From: CAYNKA01 sp964397655
GTDB taxonomy: Bacteria; Spirochaetota; Spirochaetia; DTKZ01
DNA: 64,000 nucleotides
Reading direction: 5' to 3'
Assembly: GCA_964397655.1 (NCBI GenBank)
Contig: CAYNKA010000012.1
Location: forward strand, 66,098-130,097
A program made the position numbers and the translations under genes. The stretch's first letter is position 1, and every line of letters begins with the position of its first letter. This document shows, one piece after another, positions 15,308 to 24,071 of this stretch. The notes beneath the pieces are model-generated. The model was given only the letters and a program-made list of their open reading frames with translations, searched no databases and was not told where the DNA came from.

Positions 15308-16522
15308 TCAGGCGCCCATGATCTTCGGTACGACGGCGAGAAGAACGCCCGCACAGACCGCGGAGCCGATGACGCCGGCGACGTTCGGTCCCATGGCGTG
15401 CATGAGAAGGTAGTTGTCGGGATTGGTCTCCTGGCCGACCTTGTTCACGACCCGGGCCGCCATGGGCACGGCGGATACTCCCGCGGCTCCGATCAAGGGG
15501 TTGAGCGGTTTCTTCGAGAGCTTGTTCATGAGTTTGCCGAGGAGGACCCCGCCGGCGGTGCCGACCGAGAAGGCGAGGAAGCCCAAGAGGAGGATGCCGA
15601 GGGTCTCGAGCTTGAGGAATTTGTCGGCCGAGAGCTTCGAACCGACCGCGAGGCCGAGCATGAAGGTGACGAGGTTGATGAGCTCGTGCTGGAAGGCCTT
15701 GGAAAGCCTTTCGGTCACGCCGGACTCCCTGATCAGGTTCCCGAAACAGAGGGCTCCCATGAGGGGCGTGGCGCTCGGAAGCAGGATGATGCAGAGGATG
15801 AGCACCGTGAGCGGGAAGAGGATCTTTTCGGTCTGGGAAACGTGGCGGAGCTGTTCCATCTTGATGGCCCGTTCCTTCTTGGACGTGAGGGCCCGCATGA
15901 TGGGCGGCTGGATGATGGGAACGAGGGCCATGTAGGAGTAGGCCGCGACCGCGATCGCTCCCAGCAGTTTGGGAGAAAGCCGCGAGGCGAGGAAGATCGC
16001 CGTGGGGCCGTCGGCTCCGCCGATGATGCCGATGGATGCCGCGTCGGCCAGGCTGAAGTTGAATCCCAGGAACTGGGTCATCGCCAGGGCGCCGATGAGC
16101 GTGGTGAAGATGCCGAGCTGGGCCGCGGCCCCGAGGAGGGCCGTCTTCGGATTCGCGATGAGAGGACCGAAGTCCGTGAGAGCTCCTACGCCGATGAAGA
16201 TGAAGAGGGGAAAGAGCCCGCCTTCGATGCCGAACTGGTAGATCTGGCCGATGAATCCCCCCATCTGCTGCATGACTTCCATGGTCTTGGGGTCCACGAC
16301 CATCTTGGTGAGATCTGCGATACCCGCGGTCGGGATGTTGGCGAGAAGTCCTCCGAATCCGATGGGAAGGAGGAGAAGGGGCTCGAATTCCTTCTTGATG
16401 GCGAGATAGATGAGGAGGAGGGAGACCAGCGTCATGAGCAGCTCGCCCGGCGTGAAGCTCACGATGCCGGTCGTTTTCCATATCTCGAGGAAGAGGGCCT
16501 GTAAATCGTAACCGTTGTTCAT
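15308..16522 (-). CDS. oadB: Sodium-pumping oxaloacetate decarboxylase, beta subunit
   Basis: 404 residues, a very hydrophobic protein with about nine to eleven membrane segments and the family hallmark GGADGPTAIF (~170-180), whose Asp is needed for decarboxylation-coupled Na+ transport. The ending VGQETNPDNYLLMHAMGPNVAG is typical. It decarboxylates the carboxybiotin delivered by the alpha subunit and exports Na+. Start 16522 (ATG with AGGTG seven bases upstream) is chosen over the GTG three codons earlier. It lies 16 bases after oadA. Confidence 0.93.
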   Translation of the reverse strand: MNNGYDLQALFLEIWKTTGIVSFTPGELLMTLVSLLLIYLAIKKEFEPLLLLPIGFGGLLANIPTAGIADLTKMVVDPKTMEVMQQMGGFIGQIYQFGIEGGLFPLFIFIGVGALTDFGPLIANPKTALLGAAAQLGIFTTLIGALAMTQFLGFNFSLADAASIGIIGGADGPTAIFLASRLSPKLLGAIAVAAYSYMALVPIIQPPIMRALTSKKERAIKMEQLRHVSQTEKILFPLTVLILCIILLPSATPLMGALCFGNLIRESGVTERLSKAFQHELINLVTFMLGLAVGSKLSADKFLKLETLGILLLGFLAFSVGTAGGVLLGKLMNKLSKKPLNPLIGAAGVSAVPMAARVVNKVGQETNPDNYLLMHAMGPNVAGVIGSAVCAGVLLAVVPKIMGA

Positions 16523-16538
16523 GTCGTTCACCTCGCCC

Positions 16539-18695
16539 TTATTTCCCGATCTTCACGAGGGCCTGTCCGGTTTTGACCTGACTGCCCTGCGACACGCAGA
16601 TTTCGGCTACGATCCCCGCCGTCGGGGTCTTGATGGGAGTCTCCATCTTCATGGATTCGAGGACGATGACGACGTCGCCCGCGTTCACCCTGTCGCCCGC
16701 CTTGACCGGCAAGCGGAGCGCGAGGCCGGGGAGGGGGGCGGATATCACCGCGACCTCACCGGTTGCGGGCACCGCAGCCGCGGGAGCGGCCTGGACCGGT
16801 GCGGCGGGAGCCTGCTGGACGGGAGCGGCCTGGACCGGATCCCCCGCGGCGCCGCCGATCGTGAGGAGGACCTGTCCGGTCTTCACCTGGGCGCCCTGTG
16901 TCGCGGAAACCGCGGATACGACTCCGTCGACCGGGGACTTGATGGGAGTCTCCATTTTCATGGATTCGAGGACGATGACGACGTCGCCGGCTTTCACCGC
17001 GTCTCCCGTTTTGACGGGGATGCGGAGCACGAGGCCGGGAAGCGGAGCCGCGATGTTCGCGGAACCGCCGGCCGCTGCCTGGGGTCTCGCCGCCGCGGGG
17101 GCCGCTGCCTGAGCGGCATGATCCGCGGGCGCCGCCGCGCCTTCCTTGACGTCGATCGCGTAGGAAACGCCGTTCACGACCGCGGTATTGCCCTGGATGG
17201 AGACGTTGTAGGGCCGGGAATTGACGGTCACGGTGTAGGCGCCGGACGCGGCTTTGTGTTCCGCGTGCTCGTCTTTTTTCTTTCCCGCGTCCTTGCGGAC
17301 GCCGATCGTCGCCTTACCCTGGAGGTACTGGATTCCCTTGTCGGCGCAGGTCGCGGCGATGAAGACGTTCTCATCCGTGACGGGAAGGCCTTCCTTCTCG
17401 AGCATGGCCTTGGCCGCGGGGATACCTTTCTTCGGATTCTTGTCGTTGATGTCGATGGGAAGCTCCGTCGTGGGCTTCAGGTTGAGCTGCTCCTGGGCGA
17501 TCTTGACCACCTCGGGATCCGCTTCGACCGGAGTCTTGCCGAAGTAGCCGAGGACCATCTTACCGTAGCCTTCGGCGATCTTTTTCCATTTGCCGAACAT
17601 GACGTTGTTGAACGCCTGCTGGAAGTAGAATTGTGAAACAGGGGTCACGGAGGTGCCGAAGCCGCCCTTCTCGACCGCTTCTCCCATCTCGGCGATCACT
17701 TCCGGATAGCGGTGCATGAGGCCGTTGTCCCGCATCATCTGGGTGTTCGTCGTGAGGGCCCCGCCCGGCATGGGGAAGAAGGGGATGAGGGGCTCGACCT
17801 TGGTCGCTTCCGGCGGGAGGAAATAGTCCTTCATGGCTTCCTTGAAGGTCTCCTCGAGTTCGGCGATCTTGTTTATGTCGATTCCGAGGTCGAAGTCCGT
17901 CCCGCGGAGGGCGTGCCACATGGTGAGGATGTCGGGCTGGCAGGTGCCTCCTGAAACCGGCGAAAGGGAGAGGTCGACCTGATCCGCTCCGGCTTCGAGC
18001 GCGAGCTTGTACTGGGTGATGCCGACGCCCGCGGTCTCATGGGAGTGGAAAACGAGGCGGACCTTGTCGCCGAGCATCTTCCTCGCGCCCTTGATCGTAT
18101 CGTAGACCTTTTGAGGAGCCGAAGTTCCCGATGCGTCCTTGAAACAGACGGAATCGTAGGGAAGTCCGGCGTCGAGGATCTTCTTGAGGGTGTCGAGGTA
18201 GAATGCCGCGGTGTGGGCCCGTTCGGCGCCCGGGGCTCCCGGGGGAAGCTCCATCATGGTAACGACGACTTCGTGCTTGAGGCCGGCATCCACGATGCAC
18301 TGTCCGGAGAAGATGAGGTTGTTGACGTCGTTCAAGGCGTCGAAGTTGCGGATCGAGGAGATGCCGTGCTTCTTGAAGAGCTGGGCGTGGAGCCTGATGA
18401 TGTCCCTGGGCTGGGAGTCGAGACCCACGACGTTGATCCCCCTGGCGAGGGTCTGGAGGTCGGCTTTGGGGCCCGCCGCCTTGCGGAAGTCGTCCATCAT
18501 CTTGAAGGCGTCTTCGTTGGCATAGAAATAGGGGGACTGGAACATGGCGCCGCCGCCTGCCTCGAAATGGTCGATGCCCGCGGCTGCCGCCGCTTCGACG
18601 ACGGGAATGAAGTCCTTGGAAAACACCCTCGCTCCGTACACGGACTGAAAGCCGTCGCGGAATGCGGTGCACATGAAACGAACTCGTTTTTTCAT
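16539..18695 (-). CDS. oadA: Oxaloacetate decarboxylase alpha subunit with two tandem biotinyl domains
   Basis: 718 residues. Residues ~5-290 are an HMGL-like carboxyltransferase barrel (FRDGFQS at the start, HSHETAG metal ligands ~215-221). A PYC/OADA domain follows to ~460. The C-terminus carries an Ala/Pro linker, one biotinyl domain with ESMKMETP around Lys580, another Ala/Pro linker, and a second biotinyl domain with an identical ESMKMETP around Lys683. The two copies are also nearly identical at DNA level, pointing to a recent internal duplication. Standard OadA has one. Pyruvate carboxylase subunit B is an alternative, but oadG and oadB neighbours favour the Na+ pump. Confidence 0.93.
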   Translation of the reverse strand: MKKRVRFMCTAFRDGFQSVYGARVFSKDFIPVVEAAAAAGIDHFEAGGGAMFQSPYFYANEDAFKMMDDFRKAAGPKADLQTLARGINVVGLDSQPRDIIRLHAQLFKKHGISSIRNFDALNDVNNLIFSGQCIVDAGLKHEVVVTMMELPPGAPGAERAHTAAFYLDTLKKILDAGLPYDSVCFKDASGTSAPQKVYDTIKGARKMLGDKVRLVFHSHETAGVGITQYKLALEAGADQVDLSLSPVSGGTCQPDILTMWHALRGTDFDLGIDINKIAELEETFKEAMKDYFLPPEATKVEPLIPFFPMPGGALTTNTQMMRDNGLMHRYPEVIAEMGEAVEKGGFGTSVTPVSQFYFQQAFNNVMFGKWKKIAEGYGKMVLGYFGKTPVEADPEVVKIAQEQLNLKPTTELPIDINDKNPKKGIPAAKAMLEKEGLPVTDENVFIAATCADKGIQYLQGKATIGVRKDAGKKKDEHAEHKAASGAYTVTVNSRPYNVSIQGNTAVVNGVSYAIDVKEGAAAPADHAAQAAAPAAARPQAAAGGSANIAAPLPGLVLRIPVKTGDAVKAGDVVIVLESMKMETPIKSPVDGVVSAVSATQGAQVKTGQVLLTIGGAAGDPVQAAPVQQAPAAPVQAAPAAAVPATGEVAVISAPLPGLALRLPVKAGDRVNAGDVVIVLESMKMETPIKTPTAGIVAEICVSQGSQVKTGQALVKIGK

Positions 18696-18715
18696 CACTC
18701 TTACCTCTTAGGTTT

Positions 18716-18934
18716 CTATGATTTGGTGAAGTACTTTACTGCCGCGACAGCGGCGGCGATCTCCGCGTCGCCCGACGTCCTCATCGGTATCGCGGATTCC
18801 ATCGATTCCTCCGCTTCCGGGAAGAATTTCCTGATAATGACGGAAACAAACTGAACGGCATAGACGAGGATGATCAGGAATACGAAAACGATTCCCATCC
18901 CCAAGAACATGAGAAAGACTCCTTGTAACAACAC
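18716..18934 (-). CDS. oadG: Oxaloacetate decarboxylase gamma subunit
   Basis: 72 residues with one N-terminal transmembrane helix (~5-28, FLMFLGMGIVFVFLIILVYAVQF) and an acidic/Ala-rich C-terminal tail ending AAVAAVKYF, the OadG pattern. It anchors the alpha subunit to the membrane beta subunit. The likely start is GTG at 18934, five to nine bases behind AGGAGC. It is the first gene of oadG-oadA-oadB; the 226-base gap upstream of it (shared with the divergent chemoreceptor gene) contains no site I can assign firmly. Confidence 0.85.
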   Translation of the reverse strand: MLLQGVFLMFLGMGIVFVFLIILVYAVQFVSVIIRKFFPEAEESMESAIPMRTSGDAEIAAAVAAVKYFTKS

Positions 18935-19160
18935 GACTTGCTCCTTCCTGAACGCGTTCTACTTAATGTCGGGCTCGGGGTTCATGGAAAGCCGAAACCA
19001 GCGAGTTCCCCCGGAGTCTGATAGTATTCGGTCGGCTTGATCTATGCAAGACCCTTTTCGGGGTGCGGCTTTTACGGGTCATATTGAAGATTTTTCTCGG
19101 CTGAGTATATTTATAACTGCATCCGTCAGGATGTACCGTTCGCGGGGGAGGAGGTATGAA

Positions 19161-20939
19161 ATGCGGTTTTATAAGAGAACGAGCATCGGGAAAAGGGTTC
19201 TGATAACTCTCGGCGTCATCATTCTGCTTTTTTCCGCGATCTCCGCCGTGACGGTTTATTATCTATTTTCGATAGAATCGGACATCAACGCCGTCTACAA
19301 CGTCTATCTGAAGAGCGCGAATTTCCTCGTGGAAGCGGACAGGGACGCCTATCAGTCCAGCTTGGCTGTATGCCAGGCTTTCGACGTGACCGATGCGGAA
19401 AAGCTCAAATCGTCGATCAAGGACGTGACGGAAAACTTGGATCAGGTGCTGATGCGGTTCGGGAAATTCGAGAGCATCATCCTTGCCCAATGGGGGAAGA
19501 AGGACGAGTTCTTCGACCAGTTCCATGCGCAGTACGATATCTGGAAGCGCCATACCTCGACGGTCGTCGGCATGCTCGGCGCCAAGGACTTCGGAGCCGC
19601 GAGGAACCTCTATTACGGGGAGTACTCGAAGGCATTCTCCGTCATGCGGGACGCGATGGACAAACTCACGGGAAAGACCCTGGACGAGGCGGAAAGGGAA
19701 TACCAGGACATCCTGCGGAGCGGAGCGGAAAGCAGGCTCTTCCTCCTCGTCATGCTCGGATTCACCCTGGCATCGGCGCTCCTGCTCGGATTCGTCATGA
19801 CCGTGAGCATCACCCGTCCGGTCCGCGATTCGGTCCGACTCGCGTCGAATCTCTCCAAGGGGGAACTCGACGCGACGCCGAATCCCGATTATCTGTCGCA
19901 AAGGAACGAGATCGGCGAACTCGCACGGGCCCAGAACGAGATGATTCTCAAGCTCCGTTCCGTCATTTCGGACGTCGCCAAGGGGGCCGAGCAGGTCGCC
20001 TCGGGGAGCCAGCAGCTCGCGAGCACCGCCTCGGAGCTTTCCGCCGGGGCGTCGAACCAGGCCGCGAGCGTGGAGGAGATTTCGTCGAGCATGGAAGAGA
20101 TGGGTTCGAACATCCGGCAGAGCTCGGACAACGCCATGCAGACCGAGAAGATTGCCATGAAAGTCTCGGAAGACGCCAAGGTGAGCGGGACCACGGTTAC
20201 CGAGGCGGTTTCCGCGATGCGTGAAATAGCGGAGAGGATATCCATCATCGAGGAGATAGCCAGGCAGACGAACCTTCTCGCCTTGAACGCGGCGATAGAG
20301 GCCGCGAGGGCCGGCGATGCCGGAAAAGGATTCGCTGTCGTGGCCCAGGAGGTGAGGAAGCTCGCCGAACGAAGTCAGGTCGCCGCGGGGCAGATCAGCG
20401 AGCTTTCCGCCAAGACCGTGGCGATATCGAGTTCGGCGGGAAAGCTGCTCGTCGATCTCGTTCCGGAAATCCAGAAGACCTCCGAGCTCGTGCAGGAAAT
20501 CAGCGCGTCCGCCAAGGAGCAGGCGGGCGGAGTCGATCAGGTGAGCAAGGCGATTCTCCAGTTCGACTCCATCGTTCAGCAGAACGCGTCGGCTTCCGAG
20601 GAGATGGCCAGCACCTCCGAGGAGCTCTCGGCCCAGGCGGAGAAACTCGTCTCGGTGACGAGGTTCTTCACATTCGGAGAGGAAGGCGGAAGAAGGGCGT
20701 CCGAAAGGACTCCGCGGGATTCGAAGCGGGCCGGCGCCCTGCCTGCTCCGGCGGCCCGCACGGAGGCCAGGCAGGCGAAGAAGGCGAGGCCTGAAGACGG
20801 GGAGCGGACCCCGGGCGCGCGGAAGCCGGGGGAGCCGAAGCGGGAGGAAGGACCGTCCGATGCCGGCCCGTCGCGGGGCATCACGCTCCGGGGGGTCGAC
20901 GCGCCCGGAATTTCCGACGACGATTTCGAGGAAATGTAG
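19161..20939 (+). CDS. Methyl-accepting chemotaxis protein
   Basis: 592 residues. TM1 ~12-33, a periplasmic helical-bundle sensor (~34-188), TM2 ~190-212, a HAMP region beginning SITRPVRDSVR, and a signalling domain whose hairpin tip is EIARQTNLLALNAAIEAARAG (~366-386). The sensor is of four-helix-bundle length with no Cache motif, so the ligand is unknown. The last ~75 residues are a Lys/Arg/Glu/Pro-rich linker ending ISDDDFEEM, possibly a flexible tether for adaptation enzymes, though it is not the E. coli pentapeptide. The start at 19161 sits six bases behind GGAGGAGG. Cytoplasmic arrays with CheA/CheW are the expected partners. Confidence 0.93.
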   Translation: MRFYKRTSIGKRVLITLGVIILLFSAISAVTVYYLFSIESDINAVYNVYLKSANFLVEADRDAYQSSLAVCQAFDVTDAEKLKSSIKDVTENLDQVLMRFGKFESIILAQWGKKDEFFDQFHAQYDIWKRHTSTVVGMLGAKDFGAARNLYYGEYSKAFSVMRDAMDKLTGKTLDEAEREYQDILRSGAESRLFLLVMLGFTLASALLLGFVMTVSITRPVRDSVRLASNLSKGELDATPNPDYLSQRNEIGELARAQNEMILKLRSVISDVAKGAEQVASGSQQLASTASELSAGASNQAASVEEISSSMEEMGSNIRQSSDNAMQTEKIAMKVSEDAKVSGTTVTEAVSAMREIAERISIIEEIARQTNLLALNAAIEAARAGDAGKGFAVVAQEVRKLAERSQVAAGQISELSAKTVAISSSAGKLLVDLVPEIQKTSELVQEISASAKEQAGGVDQVSKAILQFDSIVQQNASASEEMASTSEELSAQAEKLVSVTRFFTFGEEGGRRASERTPRDSKRAGALPAPAARTEARQAKKARPEDGERTPGARKPGEPKREEGPSDAGPSRGITLRGVDAPGISDDDFEEM

Positions 20940-21003
20940 GGAATCGTCTCGCTAAAAGTATTTTCCATCGTGGTTTAATGTGTTTTGTCGGCCGGCGGCC
21001 GAC

Positions 21004-21032
21004 TTGACAGCCCGTCGAGGCTGTGATAGTGT
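21004..21032 (+). promoter_or_regulatory. Promoter of the fab operon
   Basis: TTGACA (21004-21009), 17-base spacer, TAGTGT (21027-21032), then seven bases to the ATG at 21040. No Shine-Dalgarno sequence precedes the start. Confidence 0.55.
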
Positions 21033-21039
21033 CGGCCCC

Positions 21040-21966
21040 ATGAAAACCGTTTTTCTGTTTCCCGGCCAAGGTTCGCAGTATCCCGGCATGGGAAAGGATT
21101 TCTGGGAACGTTCCCGCGCGGTGAAGGATCTTTTCCGTCTCGCTTCCGGCGTCCTGGGAACGGACATGGAAAAGCTTCTCTTCGAGGGGGGCGAGGACGA
21201 ACTCAAGGCCACGGACAAGGCCCAAGGAGCCATAACCCTCGCGAACCTCGCTTCGGCCCGGGTCCTGCGGGAGATGGGGACCGAGCCTTCGGGGGCCGCT
21301 GGGTTCAGCCTCGGCGAATACGCGGCTCTCGCGGTTGCGGGCGTCGTGAGTACGGAGGACGTATTCGCGCTCGTGAAGATCCGCGGAGAGCTCATGGAGA
21401 AGGCGTCCCGCGCATGGGACGGACCCGAAGGAAACGCGGGAATGTCCGCGGTTCTTGGGTTGGATTTCCCGGCCGTGAACGCGGCCATCGCCGGAATCAG
21501 GAACGTTTCGGCGGCCAATTACAACAGCCCGGCACAGACCGTGGTTTCCGGCACGGCCGCGGCCTTGACGGAGGCGGAAGCCGCCCTGAAGGCCGCCGGA
21601 GCGAAGCGGGTGATCCGCCTCAAGGTCTCGGGGCCTTTCCACAGCCCCCTGCTCGAGGAGGCCCGAGAGGCTTTCGAGCGTGAGCTCGGGAGGTTCGTCT
21701 TCTCCGATCCGTCGATTGCGGTGTTCTCCAACGTCACGGGAAAGCCCGTTTCGAGCGGCAAGGAAGCGAGGGACCTCTGCGGCAGGCAGATCGTGTCCCC
21801 CGTGCTCTGGGTGGAAGTCGAACGTTCCGTGAAGGGCGCCGGCTTCGAACGAATTCTGGAGACCGGACCGGGGAGCGTCCTCGGAGGGCTCTGGAAGGCC
21901 CTGTATCCGGACCTGCCGTGCAGGCCCGTGGGGAAGGCTTCCGATCTGGAAGCCCTCGCCGGCTGA
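21040..21966 (+). CDS. fabD: Malonyl-CoA:ACP transacylase
   Basis: 308 residues with the FabD pattern: FLFPGQGSQYPGMG at 5-18, the active-site Ser90 in GFSLGEYAAL, and the catalytic His in SGPFHSPL (~204-211). It loads malonyl groups on ACP for fatty-acid elongation in the cytosol. First gene of fabD-fabG-fabF. The start codon appears to coincide with the predicted transcription start. Confidence 0.95.
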   Translation: MKTVFLFPGQGSQYPGMGKDFWERSRAVKDLFRLASGVLGTDMEKLLFEGGEDELKATDKAQGAITLANLASARVLREMGTEPSGAAGFSLGEYAALAVAGVVSTEDVFALVKIRGELMEKASRAWDGPEGNAGMSAVLGLDFPAVNAAIAGIRNVSAANYNSPAQTVVSGTAAALTEAEAALKAAGAKRVIRLKVSGPFHSPLLEEAREAFERELGRFVFSDPSIAVFSNVTGKPVSSGKEARDLCGRQIVSPVLWVEVERSVKGAGFERILETGPGSVLGGLWKALYPDLPCRPVGKASDLEALAG

Positions 21967-21977
21967 TGGAGGAATAC

Positions 21978-22721
21978 ATGCTCGCTTCGGGAAAGAAAGT
22001 GCTGGTGACCGGAGGGTCGCAGGGTATAGGAGGCGCCGTCGTCGCGGAATTCCTCCGGAACGGAGCCTCGGTCTGGTACATATCGAGAAAAGCGGGGGAC
22101 GCCCTGTCCGAATACGAGAAGATCGCCGCGGAGAAAGGCGGCAAGGTGGCATGGAAACCCGCCGACGTGCAGGACGAGCCGGGGGTCTCCGCGGCGACCG
22201 AGGAAATCCTCGCCGAGAGCGGAGGCCTCGACGTGCTCGTGAACAACGCGGGAATCACGCGGGACGGCCTCGTCTTCAGGATGAGCTCGAAGGACTGGAA
22301 CGACGTCCTCGCCGTGAACCTCACGAGCGCCTTCCTCGTTTCCAAGATCGTGGCGCGGGACATGATCAAGCGGCGCTCCGGTTCGATCGTCAACGTCACG
22401 TCCATCGTCGGAGTTATCGGGAACGGGGGCCAGTGCAATTACGCGGCCTCCAAGGCGGGGCTCATCGGATTCACGAAGAGCCTGGCCCGTGAGGTCGCCT
22501 CCCGCGGCGTGCGCGTCAACGCGATCGCGCCGGGGTACATCGAGACGAAGATGACCGAGGGGCTCAAGGAAGAGCAGAAACTTGCGCTCTTCGCGCAGAT
22601 ACCGCTGGGGAGGCTCGGCAGCCCCGAGGACGTGGCCAAGGCGGCCCTGTTCCTCGGCTCCGATCTTTCCTCGTATATAACCGGCCACGTCATCCATGTG
22701 ACGGGCGGACTGGGGATGTAA
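21978..22721 (+). CDS. fabG: 3-oxoacyl-ACP reductase
   Basis: 247 residues, classical short-chain dehydrogenase: TGGSQGIGG (11-19) for NADP(H), NNAG (~84-87), the triad with Ser in NVTSIVG (~142), Tyr155 and Lys159 in YAASK, and the C-terminal YITGHVIHVTGG. It reduces 3-oxoacyl-ACP. Start 21978 follows GGAGG five bases upstream; an in-frame ATG at 21966 overlaps the fabD stop and is an alternative adding four residues. Translationally coupled to fabD. Confidence 0.94.
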   Translation: MLASGKKVLVTGGSQGIGGAVVAEFLRNGASVWYISRKAGDALSEYEKIAAEKGGKVAWKPADVQDEPGVSAATEEILAESGGLDVLVNNAGITRDGLVFRMSSKDWNDVLAVNLTSAFLVSKIVARDMIKRRSGSIVNVTSIVGVIGNGGQCNYAASKAGLIGFTKSLAREVASRGVRVNAIAPGYIETKMTEGLKEEQKLALFAQIPLGRLGSPEDVAKAALFLGSDLSSYITGHVIHVTGGLGM

Positions 22722-22724
22722 CAC

Positions 22725-23969
22725 ATGAAGAAGAGAATCGTCGTGACCGGCCTCGGCGCCGTCACTCCCGTGGGCAACACGGTGAAGGAAACCTGGCAGG
22801 CTATTAAGGAAGGCAGATCCGGCGTCGGACCCATAACCAGATTCGACACGGCCGACTTCGCCACGAAGATCGCCGCGGAGGTGAAGGGCTTCGACGCCAA
22901 GACGGTAATGGACCCGAAGGACGCCCGCAAGATGGACGTTTTTTCCCAGTACGCGACGGCGGCGAGCATCGAGGCGATGAACGACGCGGGACTGCCGAAG
23001 GGAAGCTTCGACCCGGAGCGGGGCGGAGTGATTTTAGGGGTGGGCATCGGCGGTTTCGAGACCATCGAGACCGCCTTCCATGCACTCGTGGAAAAGGGAC
23101 CGGGCCGCGTGCCCCCCATGACGATCCCCAAGCTCATCGGCAACATCGGACCCGGCAACGTGGCCATCTGCCTCGACCTCCGGGGGCCCTGCTATTCGGT
23201 GACATCGGCGTGCTCGTCCGGAACCGACGCCGTCGGAAACGCGGTGAAGTGGATCGAGAACGGGACCGCGGATTTCATAGTGACCGGCGGGGCGGAATCC
23301 ACCATCACCCCGTTCTGCGTCGCGGGCTTCAACGTTATCCAGGCCCTGAGCACGAAGTACAACGACCGGCCGTCAGAGGCGTCGCGCCCCTTCGACAAGG
23401 ATCGCGACGGCTTCGTCATGGGAGAGGGCGCGGGCATCCTCGTCCTGGAGAGCCTGGATCACGCGCTCGCGCGGGGGGCGAAGATCTACGGAGAATTCGC
23501 GGGCTACGGCATCTCATGCGACGCGAACCACCTCACCGCCCCGCATCCCGAGGGAAGGGGAGCGGTCTTCGCCATGAAGATGGCCCTCGCCGACGCGGGA
23601 ATGAGGCCGGAAGACGTCGATTACGTGAACGCGCACGGGACTTCCACTCCCATCAACGATCCGATCGAAACCGCCGCGATCAAGCAGGTCTTCGGCGAGC
23701 ACGCGCGGAAGCTGAAGGTCTCCTCCACGAAGAGCATGACGGGTCACTGCCTCGGCGCGGCCGGAGGCATCGAGGCCCTCATTTCGGTCCTGGCGATAAA
23801 GGAAGGCTACTATCCTCCCACCATCAATCTGAACGCTCCGGATCCGGCCTGCGACCTCGACTACGTCCCGAACAAGGGCGTGACCGGAAAGATAAGGGCC
23901 GCCATGTCCAACACCTTCGGATTCGGGGGGCACAACGGAATCCTCATCCTCAAGGAATACGTCGGTTGA
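22725..23969 (+). CDS. fabF: 3-oxoacyl-ACP synthase II
   Basis: 414 residues, KAS II. Active-site Cys163 in TSACSSGTD, the first His in VNAHGTSTP (~303) and the second in KSMTGHCLGAAG (~340), with the terminal FGFGGHNG. It condenses malonyl-ACP with acyl-ACP. It begins three bases after fabG. An acpP gene, often found between fabG and fabF, is absent here and must lie elsewhere. Confidence 0.95.
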   Translation: MKKRIVVTGLGAVTPVGNTVKETWQAIKEGRSGVGPITRFDTADFATKIAAEVKGFDAKTVMDPKDARKMDVFSQYATAASIEAMNDAGLPKGSFDPERGGVILGVGIGGFETIETAFHALVEKGPGRVPPMTIPKLIGNIGPGNVAICLDLRGPCYSVTSACSSGTDAVGNAVKWIENGTADFIVTGGAESTITPFCVAGFNVIQALSTKYNDRPSEASRPFDKDRDGFVMGEGAGILVLESLDHALARGAKIYGEFAGYGISCDANHLTAPHPEGRGAVFAMKMALADAGMRPEDVDYVNAHGTSTPINDPIETAAIKQVFGEHARKLKVSSTKSMTGHCLGAAGGIEALISVLAIKEGYYPPTINLNAPDPACDLDYVPNKGVTGKIRAAMSNTFGFGGHNGILILKEYVG

Positions 23970-23973
23970 AAGC

Positions 23974-24010
23974 GCCGGCGGACGGCCCGCAGGAAGGGCC
24001 GTCCGCCGGC
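23974..24010 (+). terminator. Long perfect hairpin after fabF
   Basis: A 15-base perfect stem, GCCGGCGGACGGCCC (23974-23988) with its complement (23996-24010), around a seven-base loop. The T run is poor (acgacgTTT), so it may act as a terminator or as an mRNA 3' stabiliser. Confidence 0.6.
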
Positions 24011-24036
24011 ACGACGTTTCTGTCGGCATCTTCTCA

Positions 24037-24066
24037 TTGACATCCTCCGAAAACGACTTCTATTAT
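24037..24066 (+). promoter_or_regulatory. Promoter of the receptor-kinase pair
   Basis: TTGACA (24037-24042), 18-base spacer, TATTAT (24061-24066), only five bases before the ATG at 24072, so the transcript is predicted to start at or inside the start codon. Confidence 0.55.
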
Positions 24067-24071
24067 GAACC

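Noticed and set aside
18935..19160. A sigma-28 promoter for the chemoreceptor gene
   Set aside because: A CGGCTGA segment is present near 19100, but no TAAA at 15 bases and no GCCGAT core, so the match is too poor.
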